Below are positions 7,523 through 15,111 of a stretch of 20,861 nucleotides of DNA, piece after piece. The notes beneath the pieces were generated by a model. It saw only the letters and a program-made list of their open reading frames with translations. It was not told the origin of the DNA and searched no databases. Both the position numbers and the translations under genes were made by a program. The stretch's first letter is position 1; each line of letters opens with the position of its first letter. Source of the DNA: CAZXSK01 sp964642855 (GTDB taxonomy: Bacteria; Planctomycetota; Phycisphaerae; SM23-33); the NCBI GenBank assembly GCA_964642855.1, contig CAZXSK010000066.1:1-20861 (forward strand), read 5' to 3'.

Positions 7523-8317
7523 ATGATCAAACTCGCCATTACCGGAGCCGCCGGACGCATGGGACGCCGCATCGCCGCCCTGGCCATTGAATCCGAGAAG
7601 TTCGACGTCGTCGCTGCACTGGAAAACCCGGGCCACGAGGCGCTGGGCAAGGACATTGGCGACCTGGCCGGCGTGGGCAAGTTCGGCTTGGCGTTGAGCA
7701 CCGACCTCGACGACGACAACACCCCCGACGTGATGATCGATTTTTCCCTACCCGAAGGTACGATCGCCTGGCTGGAAACCTGCCGGCAGAAGAAGGTGTC
7801 GATGGTCATCGGCACGACGGGCCTGACCGAAAGTCAGGAGGCCGCAGTCGCGGACACCGCCCAGGAGATCGCCATCATCCACGCCGGGAACTATTCGGTG
7901 GGCATCAACCTGCTGGTCAAGCTGGTCGCCGAGGCTGCGAAGATCCTCGGGTCCGACTACGACATCGAGGTCTCCGAGACGCATCACCGCTTCAAGAAGG
8001 ACGCGCCATCGGGCACGGCGATCATGCTCGCCAAGAGCATCTGCAGCGCCACGGGCAAGGACTACGGTGAGACGGTCCTCTTCGGCCGGGGCGGACACCA
8101 GCCCCGCCAGTCCGGTGAGATCGGCATGCACGCCCTGCGCGTCGGCGACACCGTCGGCGAGCACCAGGTGCACTTCGGCAACCTCGGGGAGACGGTGACC
8201 CTCTCTCACAGCGCCCATACAAGAGACACCTTCGTCCGCGGGGCGCTGCGGGCGGCTGCATGGATCGTCGGCCAGGACGCGGGAATGTACGACATCGGCG
8301 ACGTGCTGGGCCTCTGA
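7523..8317 (+). CDS. dapB: 4-hydroxy-tetrahydrodipicolinate reductase
   Basis: DapB reduces the DapA product to tetrahydrodipicolinate with NAD(P)H, on the route to diaminopimelate and lysine. The dinucleotide loop GAAGRMG is at residues 8-14 and GTTG at 97-100. The catalytic and substrate-binding segment ETHHRFKKDAPSGTA is at 152-166, with H154 and K158 corresponding to the E. coli catalytic H159 and K163. Length is 264 aa, close to the usual 270. GGAG lies ten bases before the ATG. It opens a run of six same-strand genes with gaps of 16 bases or less and follows thrC, another aspartate-family enzyme. The upstream 131 bases contain only a weak promoter candidate (TTGATC, 17 bases, TACCCA). 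Confidence 0.95.
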   Translation: MIKLAITGAAGRMGRRIAALAIESEKFDVVAALENPGHEALGKDIGDLAGVGKFGLALSTDLDDDNTPDVMIDFSLPEGTIAWLETCRQKKVSMVIGTTGLTESQEAAVADTAQEIAIIHAGNYSVGINLLVKLVAEAAKILGSDYDIEVSETHHRFKKDAPSGTAIMLAKSICSATGKDYGETVLFGRGGHQPRQSGEIGMHALRVGDTVGEHQVHFGNLGETVTLSHSAHTRDTFVRGALRAAAWIVGQDAGMYDIGDVLGL

Positions 8318-8332
8318 CCCGACGAGGGCGAC

Positions 8333-8863
8333 ATGAATCACCCGTCCCGGAACCTGCCCGTCTTCGCCGACGGCGTGAGCGTGTACATCTGCCGGACCGA
8401 TGTCTGCACCGGTCAGGCCGGTGAGTACCTCGTGCTCCGCCGGGCCTCGGACGAGTCGTTCCCGGGGTTGTGGCAGCAGGTAACCGGGGCGATCCACGAA
8501 GACGAATCCGCCGTCGAGGCAGCCGTCCGCGAACTGCGCGAGGAGACCGGCCTGCCGCCGCGGGAGCTGTACTCGGCGAACATGGTTCACCAGTACTACG
8601 CGCCCGACCGGGACGGCATCATGATCATGCCCGTGTTCCTGGCGTTTGTCGACCCGTCGGTCGAGAGCGTCACGCTTTCTCACGAGCACGACGAGTATCG
8701 CTGGATCACGTGCCGTCAGGCTCGGGAGGTGTTCACCTTCTCCCAGCAGGTCGATCGGCTGAAAGAGATCGAGGAGAACTTCGTCGCCAAGCCGCCCAGC
8801 GAGTACCTGCGACTGATTCCGCGGACGGATATCGCCCGGCCTCGGGGAAGGGAGCACGTGTGA
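8333..8863 (+). CDS. Nudix hydrolase (nucleotide pyrophosphohydrolase-like)
   Basis: This is a second Nudix enzyme, 176 aa. The complete box spans residues 52-74 (G52, E58, R66-E67, E70-E71, G73). The preceding FPGLWQQVTGAI (43-54) resembles the dihydroneopterin-triphosphate/dATP pyrophosphohydrolase (NudB) group, whose members hydrolyse a nucleoside triphosphate to the monophosphate and pyrophosphate. It lacks the downstream proline arrangement of the ADP-ribose enzyme at 4415. GAGGG precedes the ATG. It starts 15 bases after dapB and its TGA overlaps the next ATG, so translation is probably coupled to the lipoprotein gene. A role in folate synthesis or nucleotide-pool cleaning is possible but not shown by context. 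Confidence 0.85.
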   Translation: MNHPSRNLPVFADGVSVYICRTDVCTGQAGEYLVLRRASDESFPGLWQQVTGAIHEDESAVEAAVRELREETGLPPRELYSANMVHQYYAPDRDGIMIMPVFLAFVDPSVESVTLSHEHDEYRWITCRQAREVFTFSQQVDRLKEIEENFVAKPPSEYLRLIPRTDIARPRGREHV

Positions 8864-9615
8864 TGCGGCGGGGGATCGTAGCTGGGGCGATCGCCTGCGT
8901 GGCGATCTGCGGATGCGGCACGAGCGGCTTTCGGGGCGGCCAGGACTGGTCCGGCGTGGAAGACAGCCGCCTGCTGCGGACGGTGCATGTGACCGAGTAC
9001 GGCTCGGGTATCCTCCTGGCGGTGGACGGCGCGAAGGGCTGCTTCTACGTGCTGACCTGCGCGCATCTCGTGGAAGAAGGTCGGCCTGTCGATCTCTGGG
9101 CGGTGGACCCCGAGGCCAGGCGGTACGTGCAGTTTCGCGGCGAGGTGGTCGGGCGGTCTCACCCGCACCGGGAGGACCTCGCCCTGGTTCGGGCGAGGCT
9201 GGGGGGAGAGTCTTTGCCCGCCTACAGCCGATTCGCACTGGCCGATCCTGTCGACCCGAACAACCAGCGCAGGGTATCGCTCATGAATACGGCCTTCGGC
9301 GCGGAGGACAGGCCGTTCGTTCTTGATCTTCCGCTGCTGGGCTTCCGGCGGAATGTGTCGACTGCCGTGCCCGATGAGCAGGGCGGCTCGGCGTGGACGC
9401 AGACCAAGGGCCTGCTTTACGGCGGGATCACCGAGGCCAACAGCGGCTCGCCGGTGTTTGCGGGCAACAAGCTCCTGGGCCTGGTCGAGTCCAGCCCGGG
9501 CTTTGCTGATGCTCCGGGAAGTGCAGATGTGATTTCCGGCGTGGTGGTCTCCACCCCGCAGGAGATCGAGACATTCCTCCGCGAATGCGGACATGACCTT
9601 CTGATACGAAAGTGA
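8863..9615 (+). CDS. Trypsin-like serine protease lipoprotein (predicted)
   Basis: This 250-aa protein starts with a lipoprotein-type signal: arginines at 2-3, a hydrophobic core, and a possible lipobox ending at C18 (C16 is an alternative). A plausible trypsin-like triad follows: H68 in LTCAHL, D105 in HREDLALV, and S194 in EANSGSPVF. The last replaces the classical GDSGGP, and the following LLGLVES strand fits the fold. It is shorter than DegP/HtrA and has no PDZ domain, so it is a minimal, probably membrane-anchored periplasmic peptidase. The start overlaps the stop of the upstream Nudix gene (TGATG). Substrate and physiological role are unknown. An inactive protease-like protein is possible because the GDSGG element is altered. 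Confidence 0.72.
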   Translation: MRRGIVAGAIACVAICGCGTSGFRGGQDWSGVEDSRLLRTVHVTEYGSGILLAVDGAKGCFYVLTCAHLVEEGRPVDLWAVDPEARRYVQFRGEVVGRSHPHREDLALVRARLGGESLPAYSRFALADPVDPNNQRRVSLMNTAFGAEDRPFVLDLPLLGFRRNVSTAVPDEQGGSAWTQTKGLLYGGITEANSGSPVFAGNKLLGLVESSPGFADAPGSADVISGVVVSTPQEIETFLRECGHDLLIRK

Positions 9616-9622
9616 CACTCGC

Positions 9623-10348
9623 GTGGGCGCACACTGGCGGAATCCCGAGACGGTCAAGCGGTTCCTGAGCAGAGACGGAGGCCACGGCAGGCCGATGGCT
9701 GCTGAGGCGCAGGGAGTCATGCTGCGCGTAATCGCCGAAGTCGGCAGGCCCGTCGAGCGGTTCCTGGACCTCGGGTGCGGGCAGGGCGTCATCGCCCATG
9801 CGCTGCTGGCTGGGTATCCCCAGGCGACGCCGGTTATGGCCGATCTCTGGCCCGAGATGCTCGATGCCGCGCGCGACGGACTTGGCGATGTCGCCTCTCG
9901 CGCGGCGTTCGTGGAGGTAGACTTCACCAAGCCCGGCTGGAGCGATACCCTCGCCGGCGACGGGCCATACGACGTGATTGCCTCGGGGTTCGCGATCCAT
10001 CACGTGCCCACCGAGCGGAAGGCGGAGTTTTACCGTCAGCTGACCGGACTGCTCGCCCCGGGCGGGGTGTTCGTGAACATCGAGTGGGTGGCTTCGCCTA
10101 CGGCAGAGCTTGCGCGGGCCAGCGACCGGTTCCTCGCGGAGCACTACCACCCCGACGGTGATTTTCCCGAGGGCAGGACGCTGGAGGAGCATCTCGACGC
10201 CGTCGGCCAGCGGGGCGACCGCACCGGTGGGCTGCTGGTAGCCGTGGAAACGCAGAACCAGTGGCTTCGGGAGGCAGGCCTGGAGCAGGTGGACTGTTAC
10301 TTCAAGTGTTTCGAGCTGGCGGTCTTTGGCGGAAGAAAACCCGCCTGA
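9623..10348 (+). CDS. Class I SAM-dependent methyltransferase
   Basis: The SAM-binding motif I, FLDLGCGQG, is at residues 47-55. A later motif YDVIASGFAIHHV (near 115-127), and LLAPGGVFVNIEW before the next strand, complete a Rossmann-type methyltransferase of 241 aa. The HHVP-like segment and length resemble small-molecule or tRNA-type methyltransferases, but the substrate cannot be told. The GTG start at 9623 lies seven bases after the protease stop and has no strong ribosome binding site, so translation may depend on coupling. It lies in the dapB-to-endonuclease V run, which does not suggest a specific pathway. Confidence 0.82.
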   Translation: MGAHWRNPETVKRFLSRDGGHGRPMAAEAQGVMLRVIAEVGRPVERFLDLGCGQGVIAHALLAGYPQATPVMADLWPEMLDAARDGLGDVASRAAFVEVDFTKPGWSDTLAGDGPYDVIASGFAIHHVPTERKAEFYRQLTGLLAPGGVFVNIEWVASPTAELARASDRFLAEHYHPDGDFPEGRTLEEHLDAVGQRGDRTGGLLVAVETQNQWLREAGLEQVDCYFKCFELAVFGGRKPA

Positions 10349-10364
10349 GACCCGGAGAGCGAAC

Positions 10365-11387
10365 ATGATCGATCTGAGAAGCGACACGGTGACCAAACCG
10401 ACCGACGCGATGCGTAAGGCCATTGCGGCTGCGGAAGTCGGCGACGACGTCCTTGGCGACGACCCGACGATTGCGGCCTTGGAGGCCCGCACCGCCGAGA
10501 TGCTGGGCATGGAGGCGGCTGTCTACATGCCTTCCGGAACGATGACCAACCAGGTCGGCATTCGCTGCCACACCGAAGCGGGCGATGAGATTCTGCTGTC
10601 GGACAACGCTCACGTATTCTGGTACGAAGCCGGGGCGCCGGGAGGCCTCTCGGGCGTGATGACCCGCATGCTGCCGTCGGAGCGTGGGATTTTTACAGCC
10701 CAGGCCGTGGAAGCGGCAATTCGGCCCCGGAACGTTCACTTCGCCCATCAGAAGCTCGTGTGTGTCGAGAACACCTCCAATCGCGGCGGCGGGAGCATCT
10801 GGCCGATCGATCGGGTGGCGGAGGTGTCTGCTGCCGCCCGGGACGCGGGGCTGAGAATGCACCTCGACGGCGCGAGGCTGTGGAACGCTGCGGTGGCATC
10901 GGGAGTCCCCGAGAGCGAATACGCCAGGCACTTCGACAGCGTCAGCGTGTGCTTTTCCAAGGGGCTCGGCGCGCCGGTGGGCTCGGCGCTGGCGGCTTCG
11001 GCCGAGCTGATCCAACGCGCCCGCAGGTTCCGCAAGATGTTCGGCGGGGGGATGCGACAGGCCGGGATCATCGCTGCGGGCGCGCTGTATGCCCTGGAGA
11101 ATCACCGCGATCGGTTGGCGGAGGATCACGCCCATGCCCGAACACTGGCCGAGGGCATCGCCCATCTGCCAGGGGTGGAGTTGGATCTTGAGGGAGTGGA
11201 AACCAACATCGTGCTGTTCGGCGTTTCGTCGATGCCCGCGCCTGAACTGGCAGGCAGGCTCGCCGAGCGGGACGTACATGTCCTGGCGACCGCGCCCGAC
11301 GCGATCCGCGCGGTGACGAGCCTCATGGTCACCGGCGAGCAGATCGAACAGGCGGTTGCAGCATTTCACGACGTACTGGCCGGTTGA
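10365..11387 (+). CDS. ltaE: Low-specificity L-threonine aldolase
   Basis: This PLP enzyme splits L-threonine or L-allo-threonine into glycine and acetaldehyde and belongs to the beta-eliminating lyase family. The N-terminal IDLRSDTVTKPT is diagnostic. The PLP lysine is K199 in SVCFSKGLGAPVGS, D168 in HLDGARLWN contacts the pyridine nitrogen, and the ENTSNRGGG loop near 135-143 binds substrate. Length is 340 aa, normal for the family. GGAG lies before the ATG at 10365, 16 bases after the methyltransferase gene. With thrC nearby, the window holds both a threonine-making and a threonine-splitting enzyme. Confidence 0.93.
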   Translation: MIDLRSDTVTKPTDAMRKAIAAAEVGDDVLGDDPTIAALEARTAEMLGMEAAVYMPSGTMTNQVGIRCHTEAGDEILLSDNAHVFWYEAGAPGGLSGVMTRMLPSERGIFTAQAVEAAIRPRNVHFAHQKLVCVENTSNRGGGSIWPIDRVAEVSAAARDAGLRMHLDGARLWNAAVASGVPESEYARHFDSVSVCFSKGLGAPVGSALAASAELIQRARRFRKMFGGGMRQAGIIAAGALYALENHRDRLAEDHAHARTLAEGIAHLPGVELDLEGVETNIVLFGVSSMPAPELAGRLAERDVHVLATAPDAIRAVTSLMVTGEQIEQAVAAFHDVLAG

Positions 11388-11402
11388 GCAGGGGAGGCTG
11401 GG

Positions 11403-12068
11403 TTGCGCCACCGATGGGACATCACGCCGAAGCACGCTGTCGCGTTGCAGCGGGAGCTTGCCGGGGCGGTACGACAGGAACCCATCACAGGCTCGGTGGA
11501 GGGTGTTGCCGGGGTGGACTGCGCGTTCTCTCGCGACGGGAAGCGCATCCTCGTGGTGGCGGTTCTCTGCGACGCCGGATCCATGGACGTGGTCGAAGAG
11601 GTCGCGGAGGTACGGGAGTGCACGTTCCCGTACGTCTCGGGGCTGTTGAGCTTTCGGGAAGCGCCGGCTGTGATTGCGGCGGTGGGCAAGCTTTCCCGCC
11701 GGCCCGATCTGTTGATGTGTGACGGGCAGGGGATGGCGCATCCTCGGCGTCTCGGGCTGGCGTCGCACGTTGGGATCTGGATGGATCTGCCCACCATCGG
11801 CGTTGCCAAGAGCAGGCTCTGCGGCGAGCATCGCTGGCCCGGGCAGCGTCGTCGTTGCGCGACGCAGCTTCGACACGACGGGGAGGTGGTGGGGAAAGTG
11901 GTCCGCACACGGGACGGTGTCAGGCCGCTGTACATCTCCGTCGGGCATCGGATTGCGCTCCAGCAGGCCGTTCGCTGGACGCTGCGCTGCACGCGCGGAT
12001 ACCGCCTTCCCGAGCCGACCCGTCAGGCGGACCTCCGAGTGGGTAGAATGAAGCGCAACCTTCGGTGA
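11403..12068 (+). CDS. nfi: Endonuclease V (deoxyinosine 3'-endonuclease)
   Basis: Endonuclease V nicks DNA one base beyond deoxyinosine, starting repair of deaminated adenine. The Mg-binding acids are D39 in AGVDCAFS, E86 in PYVSGLLSFREAP and D107 in MCDGQGMAHPRRLG. The PYVSG wedge motif and IGVAKSRL (132-139) are also conserved. Length is 221 aa, close to E. coli Nfi. The start is TTG at 11403, supported by GGGGAGG five bases upstream and by homology beginning almost at once. It ends the dapB run. The C-terminus is arginine-rich, consistent with nucleic-acid binding. It is unrelated in function to the two Nudix genes, although all may deal with damaged or unwanted nucleotides. Confidence 0.93.
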   Translation: MRHRWDITPKHAVALQRELAGAVRQEPITGSVEGVAGVDCAFSRDGKRILVVAVLCDAGSMDVVEEVAEVRECTFPYVSGLLSFREAPAVIAAVGKLSRRPDLLMCDGQGMAHPRRLGLASHVGIWMDLPTIGVAKSRLCGEHRWPGQRRRCATQLRHDGEVVGKVVRTRDGVRPLYISVGHRIALQQAVRWTLRCTRGYRLPEPTRQADLRVGRMKRNLR

Positions 12069-12163
12069 GGAAACGGGTCATTCTTCGCCGGTCGATATTC
12101 CGATAGGTCTACCAGTTGGCGGGTGGCTGTTTCCGCGCGCCATTCGAGCCGGAGAACCGACGA

Positions 12164-12550
12164 ATGAAATTGCGATGGATGGCGACGGTCGTGGGGATGC
12201 TCACAGGCGTGGTGACGCTTTCAGGTTGCGGGTGGATCGGCCAGAAGAGCCTTCCCCAACGTCTCCAGTCGGAAGACCCGGCCGAGAGGCTGGACGCCGT
12301 GGTTGAAGCCGAGAACCGGCGTTCGCGCCGGGCGGTTCCGTACCTGGTGGATCGCCTCAGCGACAGCGAACGCGAGGTGCGCATGTTCGCAGCGGTCGCC
12401 CTGCGGAAGATCACGGGCGAGGACATGGGCTACCGCCATTACGACCCCGAGAGCGAACGTCGAGAGGCTGTCGACCGCTGGCGGCAGTGGGTGCGGACGC
12501 ATTACCGGGCCCAGGCGCCGGACCCCAACGGCGGAGGCGAACGCTCGTGA
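12164..12550 (+). CDS. Small HEAT-repeat lipoprotein
   Basis: This 128-aa protein has a lipoprotein signal with lipobox LSGC (C22). After it come one to two HEAT-type helical repeats, the clearest around residues 56-88 (AVPYLVDRL, then EVRMFAAVALRKITG). The end is a charged tail with the GEDMGYRHYD and EAVDRWRQWV pattern often seen after HEAT repeats in planctomycete proteins. I chose the ATG at 12164 because GGAG lies nine bases upstream and the signal peptide starts there; an in-frame upstream start would add 16 unconserved residues. The stop overlaps the GTG of the kinase gene. Its position ahead of a lipid-transport cluster suggests a periplasmic or membrane-bound accessory, but this is inference. 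A TAGAAT at 12044-12049 is the only promoter hint upstream. Confidence 0.8.
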   Translation: MKLRWMATVVGMLTGVVTLSGCGWIGQKSLPQRLQSEDPAERLDAVVEAENRRSRRAVPYLVDRLSDSEREVRMFAAVALRKITGEDMGYRHYDPESERREAVDRWRQWVRTHYRAQAPDPNGGGERS

Positions 12551-13008
12551 GTGTCCAATGGGACAGTCCGTTGAGGATGCAGATTCGCAGCCAGCCATGG
12601 CAGCTGTGTGTCGTTCGGGCAGCGGTAGAGCGACTGTGCTGCCAGATCGGACTCGAGGACAAGGAAGCGCACAACGTGGTACTCAGCCTCGATGAAGCCC
12701 TGTCGAACATTATCCGTCATGCGTATGCGGGTCTCGCGGATCGGCCGATCGACATCGAGTTCTGCACCGGCCGAAGCGTCCCGGATACTCCCGACCGTCT
12801 ACGGGTGCGCGTGCGGGACTACGGCAGGCGGGTTGCGCCGGAACAGATCCGTTCCCGCGACCTCGACGACATCAGGCCCGGCGGGTTAGGTGTGCACATC
12901 ATCCAAAGCTGCATGGACCGCGTGGAATATCGACCGGCCGAAGGGGAAGGCACGGAACTGACCATGATCAAGGAAATCGCTTCCGGAAAGGGAGCCGGTG
13001 ATGAGTGA
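12547..13008 (+). CDS. RsbW/SpoIIAB-like anti-sigma-type serine kinase
   Basis: This is a HATPase_c protein of the RsbW/SpoIIAB kinase class. Such proteins bind a partner, classically a sigma factor, and phosphorylate a STAS antagonist on serine. The N-box is at 48-58 (E50, N54), the G1 box is D91-Y-G93 and the G2 box is GGLGVHII (112-119). Length is 153 aa, typical of the class. The GTG at 12547 overlaps the upstream stop (GTGA), and GGAGG lies nine bases before it. Its end overlaps the STAS gene by eight bases, the usual arrangement of a kinase-antagonist pair. No sigma factor gene is present; instead an Mla transporter follows, so the controlled partner may be the transporter. Confidence 0.88.
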   Translation: MSVQWDSPLRMQIRSQPWQLCVVRAAVERLCCQIGLEDKEAHNVVLSLDEALSNIIRHAYAGLADRPIDIEFCTGRSVPDTPDRLRVRVRDYGRRVAPEQIRSRDLDDIRPGGLGVHIIQSCMDRVEYRPAEGEGTELTMIKEIASGKGAGDE

Positions 13009-13351
13009 AGGACCGAAGGAATCTCCGATTCGCGATGTTCAGTGGAAGGGGTCGGACGTGATCGCTCGTGCGGGCGGTGAGATCGACCTGCGCAGTTCGA
13101 CCGCTTTTCAGAAGGACTTGCTGAATCTGGTGCGTAAGGACCCCGACACCATTGTGGTCGACTTGAAGGACGTGTCGTACATGGACTCCTCCGGGGTGGC
13201 TTCGCTTGTGAAGGTGCTTTCCCGTGTCCGCAAGAGCGACGGGCGGCTGGTGCTGACGTCGCTGAGCGATCGCGTTCGGAGCATTTTCGAGATCACCCGG
13301 CTGGACACCGTCTTCGAGATCGTCGACAGCCAGGAGGAGGCGCTGGGCTGA
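13001..13351 (+). CDS. STAS-domain anti-sigma antagonist / MlaB-like protein
   Basis: This is a single STAS domain of 116 aa. VVDLKDVSYMDSSGV (52-66) is the classic SpoIIAA/RsbV phosphorylation loop; S64 aligns with the phosphorylated serine 58 of SpoIIAA. The start is the ATG at 13001, with GGGAG six bases upstream, overlapping the end of the kinase gene. Its TGA overlaps the ATG of mlaE. In E. coli the STAS protein MlaB is a subunit of the Mla transporter and binds the ATPase MlaF. This gene sits where mlaB would, yet has a kinase partner and an intact phospho-serine site, so it could be antagonist, transporter subunit or both. Confidence 0.88.
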   Translation: MSEGPKESPIRDVQWKGSDVIARAGGEIDLRSSTAFQKDLLNLVRKDPDTIVVDLKDVSYMDSSGVASLVKVLSRVRKSDGRLVLTSLSDRVRSIFEITRLDTVFEIVDSQEEALG

Positions 13352-14169
13352 TGCCGTCTTCGTCTTCCGATAGCCTGCTCCAGGCCTTGGGCGCCCGGAC
13401 GCTCAGCAGCCTGCGTTACGCGGGGGGAATGACATTCCTGCTCGCCCAGACGGTTCGTTTCGCGTTGCGGGGGCTGTTCGTTCCGCACGCGAAGTTCGGC
13501 TTCCGGGCGCTGGTGGCGCAGATGGTGCGCGTTGGCGTCAAGAGCCTGGGGATCGTGGTGCTGGTGCAGGTGTTCATCGGGGTGATCCTGGCGCTGCAGC
13601 TTGCCCCGACGCTGCGCGACTACGGTCAGCTCGACAAGATCGCCAACGTGCTGGGCACGGGGGGCTTCCGCATGCTCGGGCCGATCATCACCGCGGTGGT
13701 GCTCAGCGGTTTCGCCGGGGCGTCGATCGCTGCGGAACTGGGGACGATGGTCGTCTCGGAGGAGATCGAAGCGCTCGAGGCGATGGCCCTGAACCCGGTG
13801 CGGTTCCTGGTGTTGCCCCGTGTGCTGGCTACGCTGATCATGATGGTACTGCTGACAATCATCGCCGACGTCATGATCGGATTGGGGGGGTGGCTTACCG
13901 CGCGGTTGGTGCTTGGCCCGCAGGCCTACATCGGCTTCCTGCATAACATGCGCATCCAACTGCGATACACGGATTTCATCACCGGGCTGATCCAGGCAGC
14001 CGTGTTCGGTGTGCTGATCAGCCTGATCGCCTGCCGGCAGGGCCTGGACGTCCGAGGCGGGGCCGAAGGCGTCGGCAAGGCGACGACCCACACGGTAGTT
14101 CACTCGATCGTGGCGATCGTTCTGGCAGCCGGGGCGTTTACCTCGATCTTCTACGTATTCGACATCTGA
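13351..14169 (+). CDS. mlaE: MlaE-type lipid ABC transporter permease
   Basis: MlaE is the inner-membrane permease of the Mla system, which moves phospholipids between the outer and inner membranes. The family signature is clear: GFAGASIAAELGTMVVSEEI (120-139), followed by ALEAMALNPVRFLVLPRVLA, and later CRQGLDVRGGAEGVGKATT (228-246). Five or so membrane segments span residues 62-270. Length is 272 aa, near the E. coli 260. The ATG overlaps the STAS stop (TGATG), giving translational coupling to the regulatory pair, and mlaF follows 15 bases on. The direction of lipid flow cannot be read from sequence. Confidence 0.94.
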   Translation: MPSSSSDSLLQALGARTLSSLRYAGGMTFLLAQTVRFALRGLFVPHAKFGFRALVAQMVRVGVKSLGIVVLVQVFIGVILALQLAPTLRDYGQLDKIANVLGTGGFRMLGPIITAVVLSGFAGASIAAELGTMVVSEEIEALEAMALNPVRFLVLPRVLATLIMMVLLTIIADVMIGLGGWLTARLVLGPQAYIGFLHNMRIQLRYTDFITGLIQAAVFGVLISLIACRQGLDVRGGAEGVGKATTHTVVHSIVAIVLAAGAFTSIFYVFDI

Positions 14170-14184
14170 CGGTGGAAGTCCCTC

Positions 14185-15087
14185 GTGACCGAGATCCGTG
14201 ACAACAAGCAGCCCGAGGCCCCCAAGGTGGATGTACCTCGCGACGAGCAAGGCGACGACGGACCGATCATCCGGGTGGTGGACCTGGTCAAACGCTTCGG
14301 CGAGAAGACCGTTCTCGATCACGTGAATCTTGAGATTCGACCGGCCGAGACGATGGTGATCATGGGCGGCTCGGGATGTGGCAAGAGCACGCTGCTGCGG
14401 CTGATCATCGGCTCGCTGCTGCCCGAGGAAGGTCATGTCGAGTTGCTTGGGCGGAACATTCTCGAGGCGGACGAATCGGAGTTGGACGCGCTTCGCCAGC
14501 GTTTCGGGATTCTCTTTCAGTCCGGCGCGCTGCTGAATTCGATGACCGTGGGCGAGAACGTTGCGCTGCCGCTTTGCGAGCATACGGATCTCGACGAGGA
14601 CACCATCGAGATCATGGTACGTATCAAGCTCGAACTCGTCGGACTGCGTCATGCCAATGATCTGATGCCTGCGGAGATCTCCGGTGGCATGAAGAAACGC
14701 GCGGGCCTGGCGCGCGCGATTGCCCTGGACCCGGAGATCCTTTTCTACGACGAACCCTCTGCCGGGCTGGACCCGGTTACCTCCGCGGAGATCGACCAGT
14801 TGATCATCGACCTGTCCAGCAAGCTGGGCGTTACCAGCGTGGTGGTCACCCATGAGATGGACTCTGCCTTTCGGATTGCCGACCGGATGGCGATGCTCCA
14901 CCAGGGCAAGATCCTGGAAGTAGCGGAGCGGTCGAGGTTCGAGGAGATCTGCATGGGCGAACCCACCGGCGAGGAGCGCGTGGACCTGATCCGCCAGTTC
15001 CTCCGCGGAGACGCCGACGGGCCTCTTGCCAAGGCTAGCATGAACGAGGAATACCAACGCGACATCTTCGAGGCGGCGGAATCGTGA
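14185..15087 (+). CDS. mlaF: MlaF-type lipid ABC transporter ATPase
   Basis: This is the cytosolic ATPase that drives MlaE. Walker A GGSGCGKST is at 61-69, the signature ISGGMKKR at 165-172, Walker B ILFYDEPSAGLDP at 185-197, and the switch histidine in VVTHEMDSAF (around 224). ISGGM with Met-Lys-Lys-Arg is typical of MlaF rather than of importers. The protein is 300 aa, longer than E. coli MlaF (about 270), mainly through an acidic N-terminal extension (residues 1-28) and a tail after residue 270. In E. coli the MlaF C-terminus mediates dimer contacts and MlaB binds MlaF, so the extra tail could matter for regulation. The start is GTG after a GGTGGAAG site. Confidence 0.94.
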   Translation: MTEIRDNKQPEAPKVDVPRDEQGDDGPIIRVVDLVKRFGEKTVLDHVNLEIRPAETMVIMGGSGCGKSTLLRLIIGSLLPEEGHVELLGRNILEADESELDALRQRFGILFQSGALLNSMTVGENVALPLCEHTDLDEDTIEIMVRIKLELVGLRHANDLMPAEISGGMKKRAGLARAIALDPEILFYDEPSAGLDPVTSAEIDQLIIDLSSKLGVTSVVVTHEMDSAFRIADRMAMLHQGKILEVAERSRFEEICMGEPTGEERVDLIRQFLRGDADGPLAKASMNEEYQRDIFEAAES

Positions 15088-15111
15088 CGCCTCGGTTTGG
15101 AGACATGCATC

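Noticed and set aside
7748..9930. Long minus-strand frames opposite dapB, the Nudix gene, the protease and the methyltransferase
   Set aside because: They are antisense shadows, rich in Arg and Pro, and conflict with several plus-strand genes with ribosome binding sites and catalytic motifs.
12044..12049. TAGAAT as a promoter for the HEAT-kinase-STAS-mla run
   Set aside because: The -10 match is good, but no -35 box lies at the right distance and it sits inside the end of nfi; kept only as a hint in the lipoprotein entry.
13108..15057. Long minus-strand frame (649 codons) opposite the STAS, mlaE and mlaF genes
   Set aside because: It crosses three well-supported genes on the other strand and gives a His/Arg/Gln-rich product without motifs.
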